64,000 nt of DNA from Geosiphon pyriformis. Taxonomy: Eukaryota > Glomeromycota > Glomeromycetes > Archaeosporales > Geosiphonaceae. The stretch is from contig JAAOMT010000770.1 of the NCBI GenBank assembly GCA_016748015.1, forward strand, positions 40,231-104,230, in the 5' to 3' direction. This document shows positions 1 to 11,654 of the stretch, one piece after another; the stretch's first letter is position 1; the number at the start of each line of letters is the position of its first letter. The position numbers and the translations under genes were made by a program. Under the pieces are notes generated by a model. The model saw nothing but the letters and a program-made list of their open reading frames with translations, was not told where the DNA came from and did no database searches.

Positions 1-138
1 ATTTTCATTAGCCTCAAATTCTTCCGGAAACGTGATATCTTTCACCGTTTGAGAATTTGGGAAAGAGAAGGTGGATGAAATGATGACAATGGTAACCAAA
101 AAAAATAAGAGGTAATTAAATCTAAGAGAGAAAATCAT
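1..138 (-). CDS. 5' end of a secreted-protein gene (partial)
   Basis: An open frame starts at an ATG (138-136 on the minus strand) and runs off the left edge of the window after 46 codons with no stop. The first ~30 residues look like a signal peptide: MIFSLRFNYLLFFLVTIVII followed by small polar residues (SSTFS). After it comes an acidic stretch (VKDITFPEEFEANEN). The frame is richer in C and G than the AT-only DNA next to it. The family cannot be named from 46 residues. A secreted or cell-surface protein is inferred from the leader alone. Confidence 0.6.
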   Translation of the reverse strand, partial: MIFSLRFNYLLFFLVTIVIISSTFSFPNSQTVKDITFPEEFEANEN

Positions 139-1126
139 TTTTTATGAAAAAAGTTATTTAAATATTTGTCTTGATTATTTGATTTTTTTTTTTGTCAACT
201 TGTTAGAAAAATAGAATGGTTTATGACTGGTTTTTATGGCTTTTCTCTACAGTTGTAGGCTGGTGTGGATTCATTCTTGCTAGTGATTGGAAAAATTAAT
301 GAACGTTTTTGTTAACAATTTTGATATATTATTCGTTACGCCTAACGAGTTTTATATCTTGGAGAATTGTTTACTTTTTTCTATTTTTTCTCAGGTATCT
401 GATATATCCAAGATTTATTGGAGATGAAAAAATTCAAAACGTCGTTTAAAAATGATTTTGTTGCCCAATTTTTTATTAATCTTCGTATTTAGGCGATTTA
501 GAACTCTATTATAAATTATCTCACTACTCTTCTCTAAAAGCAATTAGAAACTATATGACGTTTTTTGATCTCGATGATTTATGAAAACGTTCAATTATTA
601 CATTTATCCTCAATTTTAAGAAAAATTTTAAATTTTTTTTATTAAACAATACGGAAATAGTATAACCAATCACCCAATAAATCACAACAACCAATAAAAA
701 TATCATTTAAAAAATTTTTGTAATACGGCGAAAGATTAATAACGATCATGAGTACACTCTTTTGGGTATGATCACGCACATTTACCATTTTTGATCATAG
801 AATTCCAAAATATGTTTGCAGAGTTTGACTATAAGATCAACGATTTGCTTTGACTTTAACTTTTTTTACGAAAAGTGAATCCTTATTGAAAAGTTTCTTG
901 CAGCAGTCAAATTTTTTTTATGGTTACCTATCGATTCTTGGCCCAATAATATCCCTTATAATTAATAATTTTCCTTCAATTAAAGCAACATTTTAATAAA
1001 GTTAGGCATTTTGGGTTTAAATCTAATTCTTATTTGCATGACTGTACTATTGATTTCATTTTTCTAATCTCTTCTTGTTACTGAAAACTTAATATACTAT
1101 AAAAATATTTTATAAAAAATTTCAGA
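139..1126. other. AT-rich intergenic region
   Basis: AT-rich spacer upstream of the secreted-protein gene, and probably its promoter. No convincing reading frame, RNA gene or repeat was seen. Confidence 0.4.
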
Positions 1127-1339
1127 ATGGCTCACATTGATCGATTTCACTTAATAATGATTATTACAATTATTTTTATTATTGTTACTTTTAATTTAAT
1201 TGCATTGGATTACAAACCTGGAGATAGTAAGGATCATAGACAACTAAAAAAGCGTTTAGCCCGTAGTAATCGGGTAATATATCATAATTCAGCTTATTTA
1301 TTAAATTTTAAATTAATGATTGATTGCTTGTCATCTTGA
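1127..1339 (+). CDS. Possible small membrane-leader protein or first exon
   Basis: A 70-codon frame opens with MAHIDRFHLIMIITIIFIIV, a strongly hydrophobic segment that could be a signal anchor. A basic stretch (KDHRQLKKRLARSNR) follows. The ATG sits just after an acceptor-like TTTCAG, and a donor-like GTAATAT follows the basic stretch at about 1274. It could therefore be an internal or first exon rather than a complete gene. No family is recognised, and the surrounding AT bias makes a chance frame possible. Confidence 0.25.
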   Translation: MAHIDRFHLIMIITIIFIIVTFNLIALDYKPGDSKDHRQLKKRLARSNRVIYHNSAYLLNFKLMIDCLSS

Positions 1340-2005
1340 AATTAATTTATTTAATTGTATGTGATTCTCAATAACCTTTTTTTTTTAATTTTGATATATT
1401 AACTAAAATTAATTTAATTTTACAACAACTCTAAGTTGAAGCTAAAAAAAAAATTATCAAGAAATTATCAATAAAAAATAAAATTGGTACAAATTTAACC
1501 TATTTGATCTTTAGCACACTTTGAGTTAATTGCTATCTTTAAAGAATTTATTAAACCCAGTTTCATCCAATGTTTGATTAAAAAAAAGTTGAAATAAGTT
1601 TAATCAGCTAATATTATTCTTTTTTTTTTTTTGATAAAAAGTTAATAAAATAGCAGTCAAAAAAGGTTAAAATAATATTTTTTAATATTACAGCAAAAAA
1701 ATAAATTTTAACAAAGTTAATATTACAAATTTTTTAAAATTATGATTATTAAAATTATTTCAAGTTTACAAAGTTTACCATGAAAAATAAATTGTTTTAC
1801 ATAAATTTAGGAATTTTATTTTAAAATTGAAATTATAAAAGCATTTTTTAAATATGAATATTGTAAATATAATTAAAATTGTCTTGTTTATTCAATATTT
1901 TAATTTTTTCTTCTTAGTTTAAAATTTTTATTTTATATTATTGTATATTAATAATAATTTTTTTATTTAAATTTATTATTAAACTTATCAAAACCTGATA
2001 ACAGC

Positions 2006-2044
<39 letters not shown>

Positions 2045-2889
2045 TTGTGAAATTATTTACAAGTTAAAAAATTGTAAAATATTTTTATTATTTATGTAAA
2101 TGAAATGATTTTAGTTAATTAAATCAGTTTACAAGTTCAACACATTTCATTTTATGAAAATGAATTTATAAATGTAGATTCGTTGAGTGGGGTGATATTG
2201 AATAACCCTAAAGTTTTTAATAAACTTGTTCAAAAACGTAACTATTTATTTTACTTATTTTATAAAAATTTCATTAGAAATTAATCCAAACAAAACCACT
2301 TGATTTTACTTTACTTTACTTTACTTTACTTTACTTTACTTTACTTTAGTCGATTTATTTCCCAAATAAAACATACCTCTAACTGAAACTATTTCGCGAA
2401 ATAAAGAGTATATTATAATGAACGGTATCCAAAAGTGATCCCATTAAGTAGGCGATTAATTAATTTACTGGTTTTTTTTCTTCACAAAAACAATATAAAA
2501 TTCTACCTTAAACCACAATTTTTTAATCCTATCTTTGATAGTTAATAATTCTTTAAATCAACGAAAAATTGAATCTTATTTTAATCTGATCGAATAAGAT
2601 ACTAACGATCTTATTAAAAATTATTGAAGGATGTCCTCCCTTTTGAAAGGAGAATTCAAAAGCATATAAATTAGAGGACTAATGGGAAACAATAACGTGA
2701 GGCTTATTGAAAAGAGTAAATGAAGATCCAGAAAAGAGACCATGAGCTTTTGCAGAAATTGAATGAAGGCTTTTTAAATTTATTAAGTTGTGCAATGAGT
2801 TTATAATGGCAGAAACAGTAGTTTTAAATAAATGAAAGCTGCTATTGTAATTCGGACAATTTTAAAAAATTATTTGTAAATTCTAGGAA
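1340..2889. other. AT-rich spacer with microsatellites
   Basis: No gene was seen. It holds a (TA)n run at 2006-2032 continuing into a short (GTAT)n run, and a (TTTAC)8 run at 2305-2344. Reading the part after about 2600 for upstream exons of the P450 relic gave only broken fragments. Confidence 0.5.
2305..2344. repeat. (TTTAC)8 microsatellite
   Basis: Eight perfect copies of the 5-bp unit TTTAC in a row, ending where the unit degenerates to TTTAG. Confidence 0.9.
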
Positions 2890-3522
2890 GGCGTCTCAGC
2901 TACCATGTATTAATTTATTGCAATTTTATCAAATCATCCAGAGTTTCAGCATAAAGTGCACGACGAATTTGACAAAGTAGTTGGACATGAACGTTTATCA
3001 AGCATTTTTGACTTTGGCTCACTTCAATATATCCATTATTTTATTAAAGAAGTTATTCGTTGGTCTACTCCAATTTCGAAAATTCTCGATATTTGCTATC
3101 ATGTTTTTCCCCGAAAATACATTAACTTGACATTCATAATTTTTCCATTATTATTAGATCTTAACAATTCTTAGGTTTCTTGAACAAGATGATGAGTATT
3201 TACGATATCATATTCAAGACTCTATTTAAATTTTTACGCATTGAACTCGGACAAAAATCGATCATTATTCCTTTTCGGTTGGAAGACTAATTTGTAGTGG
3301 GATTTACTTGGTAAACTTCTATACCAAGGTTTCTAAAATAAAATTATTTTTGAATAGGCTAAAGCAGAATTACTTTTCATTACCATTGGGCTACTTTGGG
3401 TCTTCAAAATCGAAAATGCGAAACGGAAGGCCTCTTCCAATTGATCCAAGCAATTCTGCTGAGATTTTATATCAACTTCCTAAACCATACAATGTTCAAT
3501 TATTCCGAAATATCAAGAGATA
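2890..3522 (+). pseudogene. Cytochrome P450 relic (C-terminal half)
   Basis: Broken frames carry the C-terminal half of a P450 in the right order. An I-helix-like start (GVSATMY) is followed by an in-frame TAA where a Trp would be expected. Next comes HPEFQHKVHDEFDKVVG and a K-helix ExxR-type segment (FIKEVIRW, 3040-3063). A damaged heme-binding loop lies at 3263-3301 (FSVGRLICSG; the family pattern FxxGxRxCxG has Arg where this has Leu). The tail reads GRPLPIDPSN and LPKPYNV. Frameshifts and stops separate the pieces, for example two stops between 3180 and 3260. Intact P450s are ~500-residue heme monooxygenases anchored in the ER. This copy cannot make one. Confidence 0.75.
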
Positions 3523-4726
3523 AAACCTATCTTAATTAACTTTGATGAAAAAAAGTATTAAAATAATTAGTTAGCAAGTTATAACAATATGTTAATTAAA
3601 ACATAAAATATTAAATTGGATTAAATATTCTTAACATTTAAAAATATTTTTATTTGCATATTATTAAAATTAATTTTTTTATTAATTTTATTATAATTAA
3701 TTTTATATCATTTTTTAATTTAATTTAATTAGAATTAATTACAATTAATATAATGGTTTGTAAATATTAAAATTAATTATAAATATTTAATTAATTGTTA
3801 TAATGTAATTTCATAATTATTAAAAAATATTATTTTATTAATTATAACTATTTAAAAATATATTTATATATATTTATTATATTAAAAAAAATTAAAATAA
3901 TCAAGTTTTTTAAAATTAAAAAATATTTAGTATTTTTAAATTTTAAAAATCAATTACTTTTTTATTTATTTATTTATTATTATTTTTTAAAGTATCTATT
4001 TACTTTACATTTAATTTAATTAAATTTTTTTTTTTTTATAAAACAATTAAAAAACTTGGTATTTTATTAAATTGTTGAGTCTATTAATTTAAACGAAAAA
4101 ATTGCTATAAATCTAATTTTTTAATTATTACATAATTACAACTTTATTTATCATATTTAAATTTTATTATTAATTAAAACTTATAATTTTATTGAAATTT
4201 TATTATTTAATATAATTTTTTTTTTTTACAATATTGTTGTTTTTATTAAAATTATTATATTAATTTTATAAACCAAATTTGATAAATCTTGATTTTTTTA
4301 AAAATTAAACTTGAATTATTAAAGATTCATTAATTGTTAGAAATAAAATTATCAAGCATAATACAAATTAATAAAGCTTAATTTCATATAATTTTTGAAA
4401 AAATTATATTAAACATTTATAATTGTGCACAAAGTTATACTTAATATTTACATATTTCATTAATATTAATATACATTGTTATATGATAGGATTATTTATT
4501 TTAATTGATTTGAAATTAATTTAATTAATTTATGAGAATAAAGATATTTTTTTGCCTTTCCACTTTAAAAAGAAGTGCATTTATATGAACAATTTAATAT
4601 CATGAAAAGATTGTTCACACAATCAACCTCCAAACATAAAAAGGCTAAAAGACTTGATAAAACAGTGACATGTATGTTGTGAATAATTATAATGATCCTG
4701 CAGTTCGAGGTATCTAACATAATAAA
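3523..4726. other. AT-only stretch
   Basis: Almost pure A/T with runs such as TTTATTTATTTATT near 3961. No coding, RNA or transposon signal was seen. Confidence 0.5.
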
Positions 4727-4954
4727 TTAAAAAGGTCCGAAAAATGCTTGGTTGAGCACATTATCAATTTCGTCAACGTTTTGGTAGCCAAAGCAGAAGA
4801 ATAATTGGAGTGTGTCATTGTCTAGAATGAAACTTATAGATCCAAGAACTGTAGCTGGCGTGGTAACGTCCAAAGAATCAGAACTTAAATGGGTGGAGAC
4901 GAAAGTGGGGCTCGGGTAATTTTTCTGCGGGCATTGCTTGATGGAGGCCAGCGA
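4727..4954 (-). CDS. Orphan coding fragment, hypothetical protein
   Basis: An open frame of about 75 codons ending at TAA 4729-4727 has amino-acid use unlike the AT background. It includes the segments TPATVLGSISFILDNDTLQL and FCFGYQNVDEIDNVLNQAFF. There is no ATG at its 5' end, so it is either a last exon or a decayed gene. A second open stretch on the same strand just upstream, in another frame (CKGEEEEDQYHEDL, about 4990-5025), may be the preceding exon. It reads as one compact globular domain with alternating hydrophobic residues. The family is not recognised. Confidence 0.35.
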   Translation of the reverse strand, partial: SLASIKQCPQKNYPSPTFVSTHLSSDSLDVTTPATVLGSISFILDNDTLQLFFCFGYQNVDEIDNVLNQAFFGPF

Positions 4955-5987
4955 TCAAGAAATGAAATGAAGCAAAGAAAATGGAGATCTTCGTGATACT
5001 GATCTTCTTCTTCTTCACCTTTACATGTCTGTAATACTACTAGCCTTTCTTTCAATTATAGGAATAAATAGAATTATAGAGAAAAAAAGCGTTACTTTGA
5101 ATATTCCAATGCAGTGGTACCTTGCTGGAGTTCCCTAATTAACTCTCCGAACGCGCCATTGTAAGTTTCCTTTAAAATAAGTCAACGAAGGGACGACATC
5201 AAGTTGCACAGATTTATCATAAGACGAATTCAGTAAATCACGTGAATTTTCAAAATATGTGACTGTTTTTATTAAAAAAATCTACGATACTGCTTGAACT
5301 CATCATTCCTTTATAGTTTTATATGACGAGAAGCTTCGTAATTTTGCTCCTTTAAAACATATCTTTGAAACTGCCTTAACAGTAATCTTTTCTTCCCGCA
5401 AAATCTCGCGGCCAGAGGGGTGGAAATTTCATTGAAAGTCGCTTACACGTATCCCTTGCAGAGATGACTTCCTTTAAATATGGTTTATGTAAAAAGCAAG
5501 CTGAATTGCTAACATGACATCGGAGTGTAGGATATGAAAAAGGGGATTTAGTATTGGGAAGTGCGTCTTAAATTTTTTGGGGTCGATAGAAACTGTCATA
5601 GACTACTCGTCTTAGTTTTCCTATTTAAATTCAACTTTTCAGGATATATTGGTACATATACGGTTACAAATATACGAGCACATGTATAGATAATGAAATT
5701 TCCCATTAAATTTTTCTCTGGGAAATCAATTTTTTACAAGGACGTATAGAGAAACAAATAGAAACCTTTTTTGACCCGTCCTAAATAATATTTACAGAAT
5801 TAGGAATGCGTCAGGTAAGCTAGGATGCTAAGCATTCCTTGGCGCATATTAGTTAATTCCAATCCAGAGAGATAAGCTAGTTCGCTACGTAGCCCCTCGA
5901 CACATGGTGCCTCGAGACTTCAGAAAAGTTAGGATATTACGTATCCCCTTAGCATGAGATACTTCAGCTTCAAATGCGTCGGAAATT
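4955..5987. other. Moderately GC-richer spacer, likely decayed gene
   Basis: Base composition is less AT-biased than the flanks. Short open stretches occur in several frames (for example LYDEKLRNFAPLKHIFETAL near 5320), but stops break all of them. It looks like a decayed gene that cannot be named. Confidence 0.3.
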
Positions 5988-6167
5988 ATGAAATGCCATG
6001 CATTCAAAGGCGTTTATAAAGAAGAATTTAAAAAAACTCAATCAAAACATTTAGATGTTGATCTTTTGAATAATGTAGTTTTTTGGAATCAACGCTTAAA
6101 AAAAGATGGATTGTCAAAAGATTATTTTTGGTCTATATATTTACTTTACGACAACATTTTGTCTTGA
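5988..6167 (+). CDS. Short hypothetical reading frame
   Basis: A 59-codon frame from ATG 5988 to TGA 6165-6167. Its composition is basic and aromatic (VFWNQRLKKDGLSKDYFW) and looks more like real protein than the surrounding frames. There is no signal peptide or recognisable motif. It may be an exon or a remnant of the decayed sequence before it. Confidence 0.25.
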   Translation: MKCHAFKGVYKEEFKKTQSKHLDVDLLNNVVFWNQRLKKDGLSKDYFWSIYLLYDNILS

Positions 6168-8294
6168 TTAACTCATCCTTTTTATTTGCATAAACAAATA
6201 TTTTGTTTGAAAAAGTTGGTATGTTTTTAGCTTGAGAATACAATCGGAGGAACTTTAGTCCATTTGCCATATACATCCCCTAGAAAAAAGTCATTAAACA
6301 CTTTTTATTTTATAATATTATGAATGCTAAATAATAATTAATATCTAGTGGGTTCGTCATGATTCCTGAATGGATTTCCCATTCTTGCAAAACCACAAAT
6401 AATTTGCGAAAATTGATTGGCCACAGATTTTCCATTTCCATATTCTTAATTGAATTGAATTGGGAAATTGTGCAGGCCAATTTGAATGATCAAAATTTCG
6501 TCATTTTTGGCAATATGAATCAGAGTATTCTCATGTTAAAACATAAATAATAGAAAAATTAAATTTATGGGTAAATTTATAATTTTTTCCAAAAGTTTTA
6601 TATAATAAATTTTGGACATATAATAGATTTAAAATATTTTTTTACTGATTTGTTTTTTTTAAAGTTCAATAAATTTTTATTTTTAATAACTAAAAATTCA
6701 TTTTGTTTTTTAAAAATTTATTGAACCAATTGTTGTAAACTTAAATTCTTATTTGTAAATACTTGAATGGTCATTTTTATGAAATGATTTGTGATTATTT
6801 TTTGTTTTTTATTTGTTTTGTAAATATTGAGTTGATTTTTTTATTATATCTTATTGTTTTGTAAAATATTTTTGTTTTTCTGATATTCATTTTGAACAAT
6901 TGTATTATCTCTTTATATAATGTATTATAAAAGAACCAATCATTAGTTACTTGAGTTTAGTCCATTCACATGACTTGATTATATGAATGACTTTGATGAA
7001 AAAATCTCAAGTTTGTTTCTGTAACAATCTTGTTATCCCACTTCTATTTAATCATCACGATTTGACATTGCTTACATAATTATTATCCTTAACTTATTAG
7101 ATGTATGACTTGCTCTTTATGATTATCGAAAAAATGATTACTATTTGATAAAACGCAAATTTTGAGAGAATAATTTTTAATCCGTAATATTATAATACTC
7201 ATTCGCTTATTCATATTCACAAAGAAGAGTATATCTTACAATCTAATAACTCGTCCTAGATCAGAAGCCAGGTTTTGAGTTCGCTTTTATATTCCGTTTC
7301 AAGCATCAAACTCGGCTTACCCCGTTTTTCAAACTTTTATTGAAATTGAGGGTTGTCATATCTTTTCAAGGAAAATCTTGTTCAGTTTTAGATGGTCGCT
7401 GATCAGAGGAGCTCTTGAATATCTACTTCACATGGACAAACACGAACTTTGAGAATGGAAACTAAACTCCAAATAATCATTAGTCGAAAAGCAATATCAA
7501 GTAATGGGGATACACATCGCATGCAGATGTTATGGATTCACAATTTTCCGAACAATTCTCCTTGATCGTCAAAACTTCAAAGATGTTCCGTACCAATACT
7601 TTCAACAAAATGTTATCATATATCAATTTTGAAGATCTAGATTGGAGGTGCCAATTCTTAAGACCGAAAATTCTCTTTTGTAAAGTTTACCCTTTTATAA
7701 CGAATGGAACAATCGTTTAAGACGATTTTATAATTAGCGATATTGAAGATCTTTACTCTCAAGACGAAATATTCTGATTTCCGGAGAATCTCTTTCTCAC
7801 ACTTTTAACACACAAACAAAAGAAATTTCATCGTCGATGAACCCTATCTCTACAAGCAATGATATAACTCATAATAACCAAGATATTACTCTATTGGTTA
7901 TCAGTCTTTTTTATTAAGGCAAGAGTAAAGAGCTCAATTGGTGGCCTCGTTCACAAACCCTAATTTCCAATTACAAAACCTCCGTTGATATTTATATATT
8001 TACCGAGTTTTTAACTTTCTCACTTAGTTTAACTTTTTGTGTTCTGCTCGACGGAGACTGAGGGTTTTTTTTATATTTAAATCTAGGTTTGATACCTTGA
8101 CTCACAAAAACCGTCTTCAATACCCCATCTCATTTTTCCGCGTAAAAATTTAGCCATTTATTCTTTTGCTATTTTAAAGAAATACCCTTTTGACCAGGAG
8201 TCAAAATTAAAAGGTTAATCAAAAAGTCGAAGCATTTTCTCATAATTTTCTTAGGCCTCTCTCATTAGCGGCCAAGGTATCTTTGGTTGTTAAA
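6168..8294. other. Spacer upstream of receptor gene 1
   Basis: 6168-7200 is AT-rich with no gene. 7200-8290 is less AT-biased and should contain the promoter and 5' UTR of the receptor gene. Short frames (for example 7532-7720) have no true ATG or recognisable motif and were not called. Confidence 0.4.
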
Positions 8295-9742
8295 ATGAGC
8301 AACCCAGCTTTATATTTAGGTTATCCGGAGTGGTATGATCCAAAATCGTTAAAAGAGGCTGTTCAGGGCATGATTGCAATTTGCTCGTTTAGTACATTGA
8401 GTAATTTGGTTGTGATGGGAACTTTCATTTGGATATACTTTCACAAATATACCAATAAAACTACCGGGCGATTGGTGCTGAATTTGTTGTTTGCGGATTG
8501 GATTCAAAGTATTGGTTATATGATGAGCTATTATTGGATAAGTCAGGATGGTAATATCAAAAGTTATCCTAATTGTAATATTCAAGGGATGCTTATAAAC
8601 ATTGGTGGAGTAGCTTCTGGTAAGTAAGGATAGAAATACTATTGAACAAGAAAGCAGCTTGTGTGAGAATATTTCTGAAAGATGATCTAAAATATTAACT
8701 TTGAATTCCAGGGTGTTGGGCGTTTACATTATGCCTTCAAACTTATTTGATGGTCGTGCACTCTTATGATCCCAAATGGCTCTTTACTGCTTCAATGATG
8801 ATAATTTGGCCATTCAATATCATTTTATCAACAATTGGGACATTGATTCAAAACCCTCACATACCATTCTACAGCTCTGCTGGTGGTGCCTGGTGCTGGA
8901 TTAATGCAGAATACAGCACCTATCGACTCATATTTCATTATGGGATAATCACTGTTTTAGCTGTCTCAATTTACTTGTTATATGGAAGGTTGATTTACAT
9001 TATTTACCGTCGCCAAGCTACGATAAGAACGGAAAAGAACCAGACATTAAAAAAGAATGGCATAAAACTTTTATTATACCCTGGAGCTCACTGTTTGATC
9101 ACCTTACCATTGGCTTTGCGTAAGTCTAACCTCTTTTGATTTTTTTTATTAGAAGAAAATTCCTAATTGGTAAACTTTTTTTTTTATAGACCGATTAATG
9201 GAAAGTGGCGAAACACAGACATCATTTTCATTGTGAGTGACTCAATAAATTTTTCATGTTTAATTATTTCGATTTAGGAAAATTGTCATTGACTCTATAA
9301 TTTCTTTATTCACATAAATTCCAGCCTTATCATAGCTGGTTGCATAGCGGCTTCATCTGGACTCGTAAACAGTTTAATTTACGGAATGACGCGTAGTATG
9401 CCATCCACTAAACCAATATTTGAAATCGTTCCAAAATTCAACATTCGTGTCCGAAATGTTCAGATTGCTCCATCAGCCATTCGTACCGTTTCCATCTCCA
9501 GCAACGCGAGTGACATGAAACCACTAAATATGGCTATTAACATGCCGCCCCATACTGCCGAAAACCAGTCTCACCAACAACGAATGCAATATAGGGGTTC
9601 AAATATTGGAGGAGGAGTACACGGGCATAAAGGACCCGTTACGACAGATTTGATGGCGAACAGGGAAACATTGTTTGAGGGCCTAACCTATTATGAGAAT
9701 ATCGAAAGTATGGAACCGTTGCGTCCACGTGTTGAATATTAA
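8295..9742 (+). CDS. GPCR-like seven-helix receptor 1
   Basis: Four exons (8295-8619, 8712-9119, 9190-9232, 9325-9742) join to 1194 nt, 397 residues, ending at TAA. All introns are GT-AG. The protein has seven hydrophobic segments. TM1 is near residues 28-53. TM2 carries LVLNLLFADWIQSIGYMM. TM3 is at the GCWAFTLCLQTYLMVV junction. An extracellular GAWCWI loop motif lies before TM5, and a short basic loop (YRRQ) follows TM5. TM6 has YPG and PLAL, and TM7 has NSLIYG in place of the rhodopsin NPxxY. These are features of the fungal/amoebal cAMP-receptor-like and Git3/Gpr1 type of receptor, which couples to heterotrimeric G proteins at the plasma membrane. The C-terminal tail (~110 residues) is cytoplasmic, Met/Pro/His-rich and the longest of the three paralogues. 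The ligand is unknown. Confidence 0.88.
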
Positions 9743-9953
9743 AATTTTCTCGTTTTCTCGTAGGGTATGAAATAATATAACCACATAAACTATTTTTTTT
9801 CTTCTTTCTTTAAAATCAATTTATAATTAGCAACAATAAATATCGTTTTAATATTTGTAGATAAACTTTTGTTCAAAATTTGCTGTATTTTTTATATTCA
9901 TATTATACGAAGCTTGGAGTTAGATGGTCTACATTGTATGTGTGACCAAAGAA

Positions 9954-10013
9954 CAAACGCGACCTGATCAATACAAATTTGATATTTGTGCTATGAATAA
10001 TGGGTCGCGTTTG
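9954..10013. repeat. Inverted repeat / hairpin downstream of receptor 1
   Basis: CAAACGCGACC (9954-9964) pairs perfectly with GGTCGCGTTTG (10003-10013). A 38-base loop lies between them and contains a smaller ACAAAT/ATTTGT pair. It stands out as GC-bearing in AT-rich 3' flank, about 210 bp after the stop codon. It could be a transcript-end structure or a relic of a small inverted-repeat element. Confidence 0.55.
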
Positions 10014-11407
10014 AAGTTTATAATGATATTAATAAACAAGTTGAAAGAAATGCTTCGTGAAAAAATGGTTGATAATGTTGTCTGAATTATCTTGGAAAAT
10101 TTTATTAAACCTGTTTATCGTATATGATGTAATTATAATACATTATACCTGATGAAAAAAAATTCTTTCGTTCTAATGACTTGCTATCAGCGAATCTCGG
10201 TTTTTAATTTTATCTGATTTTCTATGTTATACGCAATAGAATGACCGAAAACTAGTGAAGACCATTAAAATTAAAAGGTGATAATTTAAAATTAATGTAC
10301 ATTATTAATACTATTTAATATTTATTACGTTTACTCAAAATACAAATTTTATTAAAAGAGCTTTGAGTTATTTCTTATTTAATTCAAGTTTATACATAAT
10401 ATAACAGTATTAGAGAGTAATTTAATTATTATTATATACTTTATGAATTTAAATTTTTTTTCTTTTAATATAATTGACTAAGATATATGAACAAATTTTC
10501 AATGTGAAAAGAACAAAATTTTGAAAAAATAATTTTTATATAATTTATAAATCATATTTGTTTATTAAACATAGTGTATGACATTTAAACTTTTTTTGAA
10601 ATTTTAAAAGATAAATGGAAATCATATTTTAGAGACATTTGAACTATATTTTAATTAAAAATTTTCATTTTCTTAATAATTTTATATAATAAAAAAATTA
10701 TTCTTAAAATGTATATTTGTCTAAATAATACCAGTTCAAAATTTAAAAAAAAATTAATTTACTAAAATCATAATTTTAATATTTGATAATTATTGTTTTT
10801 ACACCAAACTTAAAATCTATCCATGTTAAATAGTTTATAAACAAAATTAAAAAATTAATTAAAAACAATTTTGTTTAATGAATATTTTTCATTTTCTTGA
10901 TTTATTATTTAATTTTAAGATAAATCATTTAATTTAGTCATTCATTTTTTTATTCCTAAAAAATAAATTCTGGTTTTTGTTTTTTTGAACTTTGTTAATT
11001 ACTAGGTTTGATTTTTCATAAAAATATTGTGATCACGATTCTTATTTTAAGTTACATTCCAGTGCTTAAATAGGATATTACTATGATTCTGACATTTAAA
11101 AAAGTAATGATTGTTTATAGGTCTTTTGTATCTTTTGATTTTCCACTTTATGAAATATAATTCAGCTGTTTGAATTGGGATAGAGCTCATGATAAAAGAT
11201 AATTGTAATGATTTCAAAATTTTAGATCAATTTAATTATGTATTTTGAACATCATTAGGTAAAGTAGAAAAAGAAAATCCTCGGAAAGAATAAAAATAAA
11301 AAAATAGTTTCATTTTCTGGGTTTTATTATTTACATTGTAAAAAATCTTTCCTAAATACGGAAACCATCAACTGAGCGGTTTAAACAATTCACCAACCAC
11401 CAGGCCA
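10014..11407. other. AT-rich spacer
   Basis: Nothing supported was seen: no reading frame with coding character and no repeat beyond short A/T runs. Confidence 0.45.
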
Positions 11408-11654
11408 ATGTTAATGCGCCGAATCAACTCATTATTATTACGACCAGGAAAAAATTTATTCATGCATAAATTAATAATTTCAACAGAGACGTTCAAATTT
11501 GTAAGCCTTGGTTGCCTGCTTTATTTCTTAATTGAAAGGCTATTATTAAATATTTTATCTTTTTTTATTTTAGATTTACTTCGGAATTTTTCGTCCACCT
11601 TTTAATAGTGTAAAATCAAATGACTCTTACAAAATATGTAAATTCTCAGTATAA
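11408..11654 (+). CDS. Candidate two-exon small protein
   Basis: Exon 1 (11408-11500) ends in frame before GTAAGC, and a 73-bp intron with a T-rich end and TAG acceptor leads to exon 2 (11574-11654). Together they give a 57-residue protein. It starts MLMRRINSLLLRPGKN, Arg-rich and lacking acidic residues, as mitochondrial presequences are, and continues ISTETFKF then IYFGIFRPPF. An alternative second donor (GTAAAT at 11638) would slightly change the tail. The family is not recognised; a small mitochondrial protein is a guess from the N-terminus. The intact splice pair in an otherwise empty stretch is the main support. Confidence 0.4.

Noticed and set aside
6359-6550. 63-codon frame on the plus strand
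   Set aside because: It has a real ATG but no splice signals, motif or composition distinct from background.
7532-7720. 62-codon frame upstream of receptor 1
   Set aside because: No recognisable domain and likely 5' flank; composition alone was not enough.
8349-8585. Minus-strand frame opposite receptor exon 1
   Set aside because: It is a shadow of the receptor coding sequence in an antisense frame.
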